Origin: Flavobacterium sp. J27
Lineage (GTDB): Bacteria > Bacteroidota > Bacteroidia > Flavobacteriales > Flavobacteriaceae
Length of the DNA stretch: 39,154 nucleotides
Assembly: GCF_004303025.1 (NCBI RefSeq)
Contig: NZ_PJQW01000008.1
Location: 172,658-211,811 of the forward strand
Direction of reading: 5' to 3'
Made by a program: the position numbers and the translations under genes. The notes under the pieces are model-generated. The model was not told where the DNA came from. It saw nothing but the letters and a program-made list of their open reading frames with translations, and did no database searches. Shown here one piece after another: positions 24,807-33,767 of the stretch. The stretch's first letter is position 1. Each line of letters opens with the position of its first letter.

Positions 24807-25322
24807 ATGCAAGCGAATTATCAATTTAGAAAAGCCAAAATAAACGAAGTATCAGAAATATGGGAGATCCTTCAAAAAGCAATACAACGAAGAAAAGAAG
24901 AAGGAAGTAATCAATGGCAAGACGGTTATCCAAATCCTGAGGTTATCCAAAAAGATATTGAAAAAGAAATAGGCTTTGTTTTAACAGATAATCAAAAAAT
25001 CATTGGTTATACAGCAGTCTTAATTAATGACGAACCCGAATATGCTAAAATAATAGGAGAGTGGGTAACCAATTCCGATTTTGTGGTGTTTCATCGTGTA
25101 GCAATTTCAGAAGATTATTTAGGAAAAGGTTTGGCAAAAATAATGATTGCCTCAATTGAAGATTATGCTTTAGAAAACCAAATTTACAGTGTTAAAGCAG
25201 ATACTAATTTTGATAATCATGCTATGATGGCTATTTTTGATCGATTGGGCTATGTATATTGTGGAGAAGTGTATTTTAGAGGTAGCGCTCGAAGAGCTTA
25301 TGAAAAAGTTTTACCTAAATAA
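24807..25322 (+). CDS. GNAT family N-acetyltransferase
   Basis: This 171-aa protein has the Gcn5-related acetyltransferase fold. The N-terminal FRKAKINEVSEIWEILQKA is followed by a central FHRVAISEDYLGKGLAKIMI, in which the variant acetyl-CoA pyrophosphate loop (YLGKGLAK, close to Q/RxxGxG/A) is visible. The C-terminal VKADTNFDNHAMMAIFDRLG and a YCGEVYFRG strand follow, the usual end of the fold. The substrate is not predictable. The insertion GSNQWQDGYPNPEVIQKDIE near residues 31-50 is characteristic of a Bacteroidota and Firmicutes subgroup, from memory. It stands alone between divergent and convergent neighbours. Confidence 0.9.
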   Translation: MQANYQFRKAKINEVSEIWEILQKAIQRRKEEGSNQWQDGYPNPEVIQKDIEKEIGFVLTDNQKIIGYTAVLINDEPEYAKIIGEWVTNSDFVVFHRVAISEDYLGKGLAKIMIASIEDYALENQIYSVKADTNFDNHAMMAIFDRLGYVYCGEVYFRGSARRAYEKVLPK

Positions 25323-25357
25323 ACCAACATCTCTAATTAAAAAGAGATGTTAGTTTA
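25320..25357. terminator. Hairpin between convergent genes
   Basis: Arms 25320-25334 and 25343-25357 pair over 15 bp with one mismatch on the plus strand (a G-U pair on the minus strand). The core is AACATCTCT/AGAGATGTT with an 8-nt loop. It overlaps the stop codon of the GNAT gene and ends 7 bp before the end of the beta-helix gene. A strong T-run is lacking on the plus strand. Confidence 0.6.
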
Positions 25358-25363
25358 TGGATA

Positions 25364-27046
25364 TTAAAGTTTGATTATTTTTTTTGTTGTTTTTGATCCA
25401 CTTTTAGTAAAAACTGTCAGATAGTACATTCCACTATTTAGTTCTGTAGTATTAATTTCTGTAGTATTGGAAGCGATTATTTTTTGTCCGATATGATTAT
25501 AAAGTATTACTTGATCTAAAACCTCTCTGTCTAATTCAATTAAAAAAGAATCTTTAAAAGGATTAGGATAAACTGTTACCTTATTTTGTAAGGTTTGATT
25601 TGGACTTGAAAGACTACTATTATATTCGTAAGCACCTATATCAAGAGCATTTAAAACCACTCTAGTTGTATTTTCTTGATGTTTGACATATTCAGATGTT
25701 ATATTGTTATTAGTAAGAAGTAATGAAGGAAGTGTTCCCCCTTGATTAATAAGAGGAGATATTGTTGTTAGTTTAAAGTCTTGGTTGCTAAAATCTACAA
25801 ATAATGGATCTGTACCAGTAATAATGTTTCCAAGATTGTTTATCGTTCCAGAGGGCGTACCACAATGACAATTTACCCAACCCGTTTTAATCCAGTTATG
25901 ATGTGTATTAAAAACTCCTGTATTATCAATCATGGCAAAAGTACTCCCTAATGCAGCAGTATAGATTACATTGTTAAAGACTTCTGCGGTTTCTGAATTA
26001 GTTGATAATAGTATTAAGGTAGTGTTTCCAGTTCTTGTAGAAATAACAGTGTTATTGTAAAAATAAAGAGTACCTTTTCTATATATAGAAGTCGTGCCAC
26101 TATCTCCTCCGTAATGAATAATTTGAGAATTTCCTGCATTATTAGGCTCTATCAATATATTTCCATAAACATAAGTAGTATGGTATGAAGGGTGATCTAC
26201 TAATACTTGAGAATCTTCAGCATCTACTAAGTCCAATTGTCTGTTTCCACTTTCAATCCAATTATTACGAACCACTAAACCAGCCGAACGGTCTTTTAAA
26301 TTATTACCATTAGCTCCACTTCGTAAAGGACCAAAATGATTATATTGATAGGTGATATTAATGCATGCTGTATAGGTGTTATGCTCATAAATACTACCTA
26401 CATTACCATTGTCATAAATGTAATTTTTTTCAATTAAGACATCTTGTGTTTCACCATTAAATGCACCTATAAACAAACCATTACCTGAATCATGCAGTGT
26501 ACATTTTCGAATAATTAGGTTTTTAGCTTTCTCTACATAAATAGATGCGGCATTATTAACATAATCTTTTATTTGATTATTTTGATCTGTAAATTGATAA
26601 GGAGGTCTTCCAGAACGAATTTCTAGATTTTCAATAATAATATGACTTGGTAAACCATCAGATGGAACCGATGAACCACCAATTTTGATTACACCTCTAT
26701 TTTCATTCCAAAAGTTAACATTACTGACTGTTACCGCATTATTGCCATCAATAACAGGTTGCTCACCTTGTGGGCCATTTACTCCAATAATAGTGATTGG
26801 ATTTGAAAGAGTACCAGAACGATTAATAACCCATTTTTCTTTATATGGAGTTGCTTTCCAATGAATGTATACATTATCACCTGGTAGTAAAGTGGTCCAT
26901 GGAACTTCTGAAATAGTCGTTAATGATTCATTTGGACCTACATGGTAATCAGTTGCAAAAATTGTTAGGCTAAAAAGGAATGAAAATGAAAGACAAAGTT
27001 GTTTCATCCTCAATCTTATTTGATAAAATGGAGTACTTTTTTTCAT
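25364..27046 (-). CDS. Secreted right-handed beta-helix protein with T9SS sorting domain
   Basis: This 560-aa protein is exported by a signal peptide whose hydrophobic core is LSFSFLFSLTIFA. An in-frame ATG at 27005-27007 gives a shorter leader (MKQLCLSFSF) and may be the true start. The body (about 70-440) shows repeated short strands typical of parallel beta-helix or pectate-lyase-like folds: IIENLEIRSG, LIIRKCTLHDSGNGLFIGA, VLIEKNYIYDNGNVGS, LVVRNNWIESG and AEVFNNVIYTA. The last 71 residues (490-560) form a type A T9SS C-terminal domain starting VTVYPNPFKDSF and ending KTTKKIIKL. A role in polysaccharide breakdown is likely but the substrate and catalytic residues are not identifiable. Confidence 0.88.
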   Translation of the reverse strand: MKKSTPFYQIRLRMKQLCLSFSFLFSLTIFATDYHVGPNESLTTISEVPWTTLLPGDNVYIHWKATPYKEKWVINRSGTLSNPITIIGVNGPQGEQPVIDGNNAVTVSNVNFWNENRGVIKIGGSSVPSDGLPSHIIIENLEIRSGRPPYQFTDQNNQIKDYVNNAASIYVEKAKNLIIRKCTLHDSGNGLFIGAFNGETQDVLIEKNYIYDNGNVGSIYEHNTYTACINITYQYNHFGPLRSGANGNNLKDRSAGLVVRNNWIESGNRQLDLVDAEDSQVLVDHPSYHTTYVYGNILIEPNNAGNSQIIHYGGDSGTTSIYRKGTLYFYNNTVISTRTGNTTLILLSTNSETAEVFNNVIYTAALGSTFAMIDNTGVFNTHHNWIKTGWVNCHCGTPSGTINNLGNIITGTDPLFVDFSNQDFKLTTISPLINQGGTLPSLLLTNNNITSEYVKHQENTTRVVLNALDIGAYEYNSSLSSPNQTLQNKVTVYPNPFKDSFLIELDREVLDQVILYNHIGQKIIASNTTEINTTELNSGMYYLTVFTKSGSKTTKKIIKL

Positions 27047-27212
27047 GTTGTTATTTTGTTTGTTTTTATAATAACGCTTTGAGCTTTCGAATAGTATCTT
27101 TCTTTAAGTATAATAGAGAAAATTATTTTTTTTAAATCCACGAAATAAGTAAATCAATTCTATGTATTCTTAATAATATCATAAACTTTTTTTATTACAG
27201 TTTAAGTTATTG

Positions 27213-27220
27213 TAAATTTG
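27213..27220 (+). promoter_or_regulatory. Candidate -7 box for the DsbA-like gene
   Basis: TAAATTTG fits TAnnTTTG, with TTTT at the -33 position (27190-27193, N19). It overlaps a TTG at 27218, which argues that translation starts at the later ATG 27242. Confidence 0.4.
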
Positions 27221-27241
27221 TATATACAAATATTAAGGATT

Positions 27242-27958
27242 ATGAATGAGAAATTAAAAATACAAATTTGGTCTGATATAATGTGTCCTTTTTGTTATAT
27301 AGGAAAGAGACGTATTGAAGGCGCTTTAGCTAATTTTAGACATAAAGACAATGTAATTATAGAATGGAAAAGCTTTCAATTAGACCCAAATTTTAAAGCT
27401 TCTGAAGGAGATAATGTGATTCATCATTTAGCCAAAAAATATGGAAAAGATATTGCTTGGGCAACACAAATGACCGATAATGTTTCACAAACAGCTAAGA
27501 GTGCAGGTTTGGATTTTCATTTTGAAAAAGCAATTATGGCTAATTCATTTCATGCACATCGTTTATTGCATTTGGCTAAAAAACACAACCTAGGAAATGA
27601 TTTGAAGGAATTATTATTTAAAGCTTATTTTACAGATGGAAAAGATGTGAATCATTTGGAAACGTTAAACGAATTAGGGCAAGCTGTTGGACTTTCCAAA
27701 GAAGAAATAGAAAATGTTCTACATTCGAATGATTTTTCGGAAGAAGTAGAAAAAGATTTGGCTATGGCACAAGAAATAGGAATACAAGGAGTTCCTTTTT
27801 TCGTATTTGATAACAAATATGCCATATCTGGAGCACAACCTGAAGAAACATTTTTAGAAGCTCTTGAAAAAACTTGGCAAGAAGGTAAATTTGAAAAACA
27901 ACTGGTTTTTGATATGAATGCTAATGGAGCGAGTTGTGGCATAGACGGTTGTGATTAA
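27242..27958 (+). CDS. DsbA-family oxidoreductase (FrnE-like)
   Basis: This 238-aa thioredoxin-fold protein has the active site CPFC (C15-C18) in WSDIMCPFCYIGKRR, the hallmark of the cytoplasmic FrnE/2-hydroxychromene-2-carboxylate isomerase branch of the DsbA family. Further family motifs are FHAHRLLHLAKKHNLG and the cis-proline region QGVPFFVFDNKYAISGAQP. The C-terminus carries two more cysteines (ASCGIDGCD). There is no signal peptide, so it is cytoplasmic. ATG 27242 is chosen because AAGGA lies 3 bp upstream, while a TTG at 27218 falls inside the -7 box. A role in thiol-disulfide exchange or polyketide-like chemistry is open. Confidence 0.92.
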   Translation: MNEKLKIQIWSDIMCPFCYIGKRRIEGALANFRHKDNVIIEWKSFQLDPNFKASEGDNVIHHLAKKYGKDIAWATQMTDNVSQTAKSAGLDFHFEKAIMANSFHAHRLLHLAKKHNLGNDLKELLFKAYFTDGKDVNHLETLNELGQAVGLSKEEIENVLHSNDFSEEVEKDLAMAQEIGIQGVPFFVFDNKYAISGAQPEETFLEALEKTWQEGKFEKQLVFDMNANGASCGIDGCD

Positions 27959-27986
27959 AAAATAGTTTAGTTGGTTAGTTTAATTC

Positions 27987-28033
27987 AAAAAATCCAAATT
28001 TCACCTAAAAAATAAAATTTGGATTTTTTTTTT
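27987..28033 (+). terminator. Strong intrinsic terminator of the DsbA-like gene
   Basis: AAAAAATCCAAATTT (27987-28001) and AAATTTGGATTTTTT (28015-28029) form a perfect 15-bp stem with a 13-nt loop, and the T-run continues to 28033. It can also serve the convergent sugar dehydrogenase gene. Confidence 0.85.
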
Positions 28034-28058
28034 GCTATAAAATCAATTAGTCTTTCTT

Positions 28059-30983
28059 TTATTTTTTACTAATTTTTAATGCTTTATTACTCATTTCTGT
28101 TTTTACAAAATATAAGCCTGAGGCATAGTTAGAAATATTAATTTCATTACCATTACCTTTTTTTACTTTAATTCCTTGCGAATCATAAACGGTCCATTCT
28201 AGTTCTTTTGATAGATGAAAAATACCAGAAGAGGGATTAGGATAAATAATTAATTTATTACTGGTTTCATTTTCGTCATCTAAACCTAAATTACAATTAT
28301 TTACTACAAAAGAAGTGTTTTTTGTATCACTACCTAAGGTGTTGCTTACTGTTAAAGAAATGGTTTTTGTGCCTACAGTAGAGTAAATTATAGTATGAGG
28401 ACCAGGACCTATTGCTGTTTGTGGTGTTGCATCGGTACCAAAGTTCCAATCATAAGTGTCAATAGAACCAATAGAAACTGAAGTAAAAGTGGTAGCTTCA
28501 TTAACACAACCCGTCGTACTATCTATTTCATAATCTGCTATTGGAGCTAAATTTGTTCCTGTAAAAACAAATTCAATAGTATTGATGTTTATATCTGCTG
28601 TTTCAAAAAATAAAGTAATTACATGTACGCCACTGGTAAGGTTTATATTTGGAATCGTTACGGTTTGCCAGTTTTGAAAACCTCCTGTATTAGTAACATT
28701 AACTGAACCAGTAACATTAACATCATCAACCTCTAGATGAAGTGTTTTGTTGTTATACGGAGTTGAAATTCTAAAAGAAATATCATATGGTCCAGTGAAA
28801 TTTACATTCGAAGTGTATTTAAGCCATTCATTAGTAGCTACGTAAGCAATATTAAATCCTCCTTCATTACAAGCTTCGGTACCTACATTATCTCCAGGTC
28901 TATATGCCGTATCGCCACCACCATTACTATCAAAATAGGCATTTGGGCCTACATCATAATTTTCTGCTTCTATAATACCTGGAATTTGTGCAATAACTCC
29001 TTGATAAGGACCACTAGGTAAAATGGTCTCAGTGTAAAATGCGGTATAAGTTATATTACCAGATGCAGGAGCTTGAAAGGTTTGATTGATTGTTCCGCCT
29101 TGGCTCCAATGATCAAAATCGTATCTTACATTGTCAATATATTGCGGAGAAAGAGCGTTTAATGTTTGCAAGTTAGCATTAGCAACAACAGGTCGTGTAG
29201 CTGGTGCTGTAACTGGTTTTTGATTTAATTCTAAATGAAGTAATGCGGGATCACTAGTCACAGTAACATCTACTAAGTTTGGATGTACATCTACAAAATC
29301 GCTTGCTGTTAGTCCATTACTGTCTGTAACAGTAACCGTAAATCGATACCAAACATTAGGTGTCTTTTCTCCTTGATTAGAGGCTAGAAAATCACCAGAT
29401 ATAACTCCTTCCGGACTGGCACCAGGATGAGAATGACCAGCACCAGGAACATCTTCATGAAAAAGATCAATATCCCAAGAGTAGGCACTAGGTGGTAATG
29501 TGCCATCTTCTACATCTGTAGCAGTAGCTGAAAAATGGATGATATCATCTGCGTTCCAAGTCAATGTTGGTAGAGGAGCCGTAATTTGTACTTGAGGAGC
29601 ATTTGTAAAAGGCGTTACTGTTAAAGTGGCTATGTCGCTAGTAATTGTTCCGGCCGGATTACTTACAATAACGCTATAATTTCCTTCATTATTAAATTCA
29701 ACTGCTGGAATCGTATAACTTGACTCAGTTGCATTTGGAATAGCAACATTATTAAAGTACCATTGATAGGTTAAACTTACACCGCTAGCTGAAACACTAA
29801 AAGTTACTGGATTAGTCTCCATAACAGTTTGAGAAAGAGGTTGGTCTACAATTGTAGGAGAAGCAGTAGTAATGTAATCTAATTTTATTAAAGCACCATT
29901 ATTACCATAACGACAATAATAAATATAGCCATCGTTGCCTAACATCATTCCTAAGGCATATTGTTGAGGAGCGGTATAAAAGACTGTTGAAACAGGATTA
30001 ACAAGGTTTGGATCAAAAGACCTTATTTCTGTTCTTACATAATCCTTAAAAATAAACTGATTTTCAAGATTTGGATATCGAATGATACTTGGATTATATA
30101 AAACACCATTCGTTAATGCGTTTCCTATGCTACCTGTAGCATAAGTAAATATAGGGTTCGTAAAAAGATTGGTTTCAGTCTGAATACCATCACCTCCTTG
30201 CGGATGTCCCCAAGCATAATTTCTGATTGTAGGATTACTAATTTCGTTGACTTCTTCCCATGATGTACCTACATCTAAAACAAATAATTTATTTGCTGTT
30301 TCATTAGCTATAAGTCGCCAAGGATTTCTAAACCCATATACCCAAATACTTTGTTTTTGGATAGAACCATTCCCGTAAAAAGGATTACCAGGTGCGGGTA
30401 AACCATTTTCAGTAATTCGTAGTATTTTACCTTTATAGGTATCTAAATTTTGAGAATTTGTATTTAATTGACTGTCTCCAACAGTTATATATAAATAGCC
30501 ATTAAAAAATTTAAGATCACCTCCATTATGGAAACCTCCATTAATAGGTTCCAATAGTAAAATTTCTTGTCTACTTACTTCCTGATTTAAATTGTTAATT
30601 TCTACTCTCTCAATGCGATGTCTTATTATAGTAGCATCTACTATAGTGTAAAAAACATATATGTAGCCATTTGTTTCAAAATCTGGATGAAGGGTAAGTC
30701 CTAAAAGACCTTGTTCATTATCAGTAGTTGTATTTACGGTAAAAACCGTTGCGATAGTGTTGTTTTGATATACTTTAACGATACCACCTCTTTCCGCAAT
30801 AAAAATTCGACCATCTGAAGACTGTTCTAATGCTAAACCTTCTTGGATAACAGAAGTAGGGGCTAATGTTTCAGTTATATATTGACAGTTTGCTTTCCAA
30901 TTTATCAATAATAAGAAAATAAATACGGTATGGGCAATACGATAATGCTTTCCAAAAGAAAGAAAGTGACTTAAAATTTTCAT
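28059..30983 (-). CDS. Secreted multidomain PQQ-type sugar dehydrogenase (GSDH-Ig-CBM6-PKD-T9SS)
   Basis: This 974-aa secreted protein has a long signal peptide (core TVFIFLLLINWKANC). Domains in order: a glucose/sorbosone dehydrogenase beta-propeller (about 38-370) with EGLALEQSSDGRIFIAERGG, LLGLTLHP, NGGFHNGGDLKF (H152, matching the family's catalytic His region), YGFRNPWRL and NYAWGHPQGGDG; an Ig-like domain (about 374-457, YQWYFNN and ESSYTIP); a region with DVEDG and FDHWSQGG; a CBM6-like module (about 665-800, IEAENYDVGPNAYFDSNGGG); a PKD domain (about 808-890, YDWNFG); and a type A T9SS domain (909-974, LIIYPNPSSGIFHLS). Such proteins are predicted to oxidise sugars at the cell surface. 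The sugar and cofactor use are untested. Confidence 0.92.
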   Translation of the reverse strand: MKILSHFLSFGKHYRIAHTVFIFLLLINWKANCQYITETLAPTSVIQEGLALEQSSDGRIFIAERGGIVKVYQNNTIATVFTVNTTTDNEQGLLGLTLHPDFETNGYIYVFYTIVDATIIRHRIERVEINNLNQEVSRQEILLLEPINGGFHNGGDLKFFNGYLYITVGDSQLNTNSQNLDTYKGKILRITENGLPAPGNPFYGNGSIQKQSIWVYGFRNPWRLIANETANKLFVLDVGTSWEEVNEISNPTIRNYAWGHPQGGDGIQTETNLFTNPIFTYATGSIGNALTNGVLYNPSIIRYPNLENQFIFKDYVRTEIRSFDPNLVNPVSTVFYTAPQQYALGMMLGNDGYIYYCRYGNNGALIKLDYITTASPTIVDQPLSQTVMETNPVTFSVSASGVSLTYQWYFNNVAIPNATESSYTIPAVEFNNEGNYSVIVSNPAGTITSDIATLTVTPFTNAPQVQITAPLPTLTWNADDIIHFSATATDVEDGTLPPSAYSWDIDLFHEDVPGAGHSHPGASPEGVISGDFLASNQGEKTPNVWYRFTVTVTDSNGLTASDFVDVHPNLVDVTVTSDPALLHLELNQKPVTAPATRPVVANANLQTLNALSPQYIDNVRYDFDHWSQGGTINQTFQAPASGNITYTAFYTETILPSGPYQGVIAQIPGIIEAENYDVGPNAYFDSNGGGDTAYRPGDNVGTEACNEGGFNIAYVATNEWLKYTSNVNFTGPYDISFRISTPYNNKTLHLEVDDVNVTGSVNVTNTGGFQNWQTVTIPNINLTSGVHVITLFFETADININTIEFVFTGTNLAPIADYEIDSTTGCVNEATTFTSVSIGSIDTYDWNFGTDATPQTAIGPGPHTIIYSTVGTKTISLTVSNTLGSDTKNTSFVVNNCNLGLDDENETSNKLIIYPNPSSGIFHLSKELEWTVYDSQGIKVKKGNGNEINISNYASGLYFVKTEMSNKALKISKK

Positions 30984-31043
30984 GAGTTTGTTTGTTAATG
31001 TTGTTCCATCAAATGTAATAATATTTTGGATTGATTTTAAAAT

Positions 31044-31072
31044 AAAAGAAAGGGCTTTTAGCCCTTTCTTTT
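31044..31072 (-). terminator. Intrinsic terminator of prfB
   Basis: AAAAGAAAGGGC (31044-31055), loop TTTTA, and GCCCTTTCTTTT (31061-31072) form a perfect 12-bp stem. It lies about 58 bp past the prfB stop on the minus strand and upstream of the sugar dehydrogenase gene. Confidence 0.8.
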
Positions 31073-31129
31073 AAAATGTTGTAAGTTTTATTTAAAAAAT
31101 TATAGTGGTAGCAAAAAGGAAATAGTAAG

Positions 31130-32225
31130 CTATTCTTCTTTCTGTCCCATCATCATCAAATATCCTTTTAAAAATTTGTCAATTTCTCCATTCATTACAG
31201 CATCAACATCACTTGTTTCAACACCTGTACGCACATCTTTTACCAGCTTATAAGGTTGCATTACATAATTTCTGATTTGTGAACCCCACTCAATTTTCAT
31301 TTTGCTAGCTTCGATATCGGCACGTTGTGCTAATTGTTTTTTCAATTCAATTTCATACAACTGCGATTTTAACATTTGTAACGCACGTTGACGGTTATCG
31401 TGTTGTGAACGTGTTTCTGAACATTGAATCTGAATGCCTGTAGGTTTATGAACTAATTGTACTTTGGTTTCCACCTTGTTTACATTTTGCCCACCAGCTC
31501 CACTAGAACGAGCTGTTGTAATTTCAATATCAGCAGGGTTAATTTCAATTTCAATAGTGTCGTCTACTAATGGATACACATATACCGAAGCAAAAGAAGT
31601 ATGTCTTTTAGCATTACTGTCGAAAGGAGAAATACGCACTAAACGATGCACACCGTTTTCACCTTTCAAATACCCAAAAGCAAATTCTCCTTCAAATTCT
31701 AACGTAACCGTTTTAATTCCGGCAACATCACCTTCTTGAAAGTTAAGTTCTTTAATTTTATACCCTTGCTTTTCGCCCCACATTAAATACATTCGCATTA
31801 ACATAGAAGCCCAATCACAACTTTCTGTCCCACCAGCGCCAGCCGTAATCTGCAAAACAGCACTCATGCTGTCTCCTTCGTCTGAAAGCATGTTTCTAAA
31901 CTCAATATCTTCAATATGAGTTAGGGTTCTGTCATATAATTCTTCCACTTCTTGTTCAGTTACTTCTCCTTCTTTAAAGAAATCTAACATGATTTGAAGT
32001 TCTTCAGAAAACTCGACTGCTTTATTGTAATCGTCAACCCATTTCTTTTTAGAACGAATTTCACGTACTACAATTTCAGCTTCTTTGGCATTGTTCCAAA
32101 AATCGGGAGCAAATGTCTTTTCTTCTTCGTTTGTTATTTCGATAAGTTTTCTATCGATGTCAAAGATACCTCCTTAACGCACCAAGGCGATCAATAATGT
32201 CTCTTACTTGTTCTGTATTAATCAT
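31130..32225 (-). CDS. prfB: Peptide chain release factor 2, expressed by programmed +1 frameshift
   Basis: RF2 terminates translation at UGA and UAA. The gene starts with ATG at 32223-32225 and reads 21 codons to an in-frame TGA at 32160-32162. The slippery stretch is AGG AGG TAT CTT TGA C: an internal Shine-Dalgarno-like AGGAGG, then CUU and UGA. A +1 shift at CUU skips the T at 32162 and continues as GAC ATC GAT to the stop at 31130, giving 364 aa. The downstream frame has the SPF recognition tripeptide (199-201) and the catalytic GGQ (244-246) in [14 protein letters not shown]. Low RF2 lets ribosomes pause at UGA and shift, giving autoregulation (known for prfB). Annotation as one open frame would lose the first 78 residues. 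Confidence 0.97.
32160..32174 (-). promoter_or_regulatory. prfB programmed +1 frameshift site
   Basis: Minus strand AGGAGG (32169-32174), TAT, CTT, then TGA (32160-32162) followed by C. The three-base gap between the Shine-Dalgarno-like element and CTT is the spacing known from E. coli prfB. Confidence 0.95.
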
Positions 32226-32246
32226 AAATATTGTAGTTTTACAACA

Positions 32247-32254
32247 CAAAAATA
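32247..32254 (-). promoter_or_regulatory. Candidate -7 box for prfB
   Basis: On the minus strand TATTTTTG fits TAnnTTTG, 21 bp upstream of the frameshifted gene's ATG. No -33 element was found at the usual distance. Confidence 0.3.
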
Positions 32255-32273
32255 GAATATTCCTTTTGATTTT

Positions 32274-33299
32274 ATGGAAATAAATTTAATTAGTGATACA
32301 GTAACGAAACCAACACAAGCAATGTTGGATGCAATGTTTCAAGCTGAAGTAGGTGATGACGTCTTTAAACAAGACCCAACAGTCAATGAATTAGAACGTT
32401 ACACTGCTCATCTTTTTGGTAAAGAAGCGGCTTTGTTTTTTCCAAGTGGCACTATGGCTAACCAAACTGCTATTCGATTACATACACGACCAGCTGATGA
32501 GGTTATTTGTGATAAATGGTCGCATATTTTTTTATATGAAGGTGGAGGCGTAGCCGCTAATAGTGGTGTTTCTTGCCATTTGGTAGATGGAGATAGAGGA
32601 AAAATAACAGCAGAACAAGTAAGACAGGTTATTAATGACCCTGAGTTTTACCATGCTCCTACAACGAAATTAGTGAGTATTGAAAACACAACAAATAAAG
32701 GTGGAGGTGCTTGTTATGAGCTAGAAGAATTATTAAGAATAAAACAAGTGTGTAATGAATATGGCTTAAAATATCATTTAGATGGAGCTAGATTATGGAA
32801 TGCATTGGTTGCAAAAAATCAAAAACCAACTGATTTTGGGCAATTATTTGATACTATTTCAGTGTGTTTATCCAAAGGTCTTGGAGCACCTATTGGTTCG
32901 GTTTTAGTTGGTTCGTCTGAAGATATAAAAAAGGCAATACGCATTCGTAAATTGTTTGGAGGAAATATGCGTCAAGCCGGTTATCTGGCTGCTGCCGGAT
33001 TATATGCTATGGAAAATAATATTTCTCGTTTGGCACAAGATCATCAAAGAGCTAGAGAATTAGGACAGGTTTTGGCTTCTAAGTCTTGGATTAAAGAAGT
33101 GGCACCAGTAGAAACGAATATTGTTATTTTTACTTTACACCCGCAAGTAAATGAAAAACTTTTTTTAGACACTTTAAAACAAAAAAGTATTTTACTGTCT
33201 TCTATGGGACAAGGCAAATTAAGAATGGTTACCCATATGGATTATAGAGGAGTAATGCATGATTTTGTTGTAGATGTATTAAGTAGAATGGAATTTTAG
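32274..33299 (+). CDS. ltaE: Low-specificity L-threonine aldolase
   Basis: This PLP-dependent enzyme (EC 4.1.2.48) cleaves L-threonine or L-allo-threonine to glycine and acetaldehyde. The 341-aa protein has the family N-terminus LISDTVTKPTQAMLDAM, FFPSGTMANQTAIRLHTRP, the PLP-pairing region YHLDGARLWNA (D170), and the Schiff-base lysine K201 in SVCLSKGLGAPIGSVLVG. IRKLFGGNMRQAGYLAAAGL follows. Length is typical. Its ATG is 48 bp from the divergent prfB start, so both promoters share a very short region. It is followed by about 150 non-coding bases before a small gene. Confidence 0.94.
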   Translation: MEINLISDTVTKPTQAMLDAMFQAEVGDDVFKQDPTVNELERYTAHLFGKEAALFFPSGTMANQTAIRLHTRPADEVICDKWSHIFLYEGGGVAANSGVSCHLVDGDRGKITAEQVRQVINDPEFYHAPTTKLVSIENTTNKGGGACYELEELLRIKQVCNEYGLKYHLDGARLWNALVAKNQKPTDFGQLFDTISVCLSKGLGAPIGSVLVGSSEDIKKAIRIRKLFGGNMRQAGYLAAAGLYAMENNISRLAQDHQRARELGQVLASKSWIKEVAPVETNIVIFTLHPQVNEKLFLDTLKQKSILLSSMGQGKLRMVTHMDYRGVMHDFVVDVLSRMEF

Positions 33300-33452
33300 T
33301 TTTTTCAAAAGGAATCTTCTTACAAAACGTATTTTGTCGGTAAAAAATAACATTTAATCGGTAATTTTAACAATTTTTAGGAGGTTATTTCATTTTTTTG
33401 AATTACTTTTATACTGAGTTTCAATCTAATATTAATTTTAACCTACTAAATT

Positions 33453-33656
33453 ATGCCTAGAATGATATATGATTATACCAAGAGTGTACTTGAAAAAGTA
33501 AGTTTTGACCTAGATCTTTTCATGAAAGAATTAAAAAAGGCAATTAAAAAATTATTGCCTTATGAAGTGGAACATTTACGAAATTGGTTAGTTTATTTTA
33601 CTGCTCAAAACCCTCAGCTTAGGCCTTGTTTAGAATTAGTTACTGAAGCCGAATAA
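33453..33656 (+). CDS. Small conserved-looking protein (67 aa), unknown function
   Basis: This 67-aa protein looks helical and amphipathic: DYTKSVLEKVSFDLDLFMKE, then KKAIKKLLPYEVEHLRNWLV, then FTAQNPQLRPCLELV. It has no signal peptide or membrane segment. Codon use and the balanced composition are unlike translated noise, and I recall short proteins with the same 'DYTK..LEKVSFD..LF.KEL.KAIK.LLPYE...L..W' pattern in flavobacteria. A strong terminator follows 67 bp downstream. The upstream region has two TCGGTAA words at 33337-33343 and 33358-33364, 21 bp apart. Function is unknown. Confidence 0.75.
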   Translation: MPRMIYDYTKSVLEKVSFDLDLFMKELKKAIKKLLPYEVEHLRNWLVYFTAQNPQLRPCLELVTEAE

Positions 33657-33723
33657 ATTTTACAGTTTGCGCTATTAATGGTATTACTTAAGTTATAAAT
33701 GCGTTATAATTAGGTTCAAAAGG

Positions 33724-33754
33724 AAGAGCCACAACTTACGAGTTGTGGCTCTTT
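33724..33754. terminator. Bidirectional terminator between the small gene and lgt
   Basis: AAGAGCCACAACT (33724-33736), loop TACG, and AGTTGTGGCTCTT (33741-33753) form a perfect 13-bp GC-rich stem with a stable tetraloop. It lies 14 bp from the end of lgt. Confidence 0.85.
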
Positions 33755-33767
33755 GTTTATTTACTTT

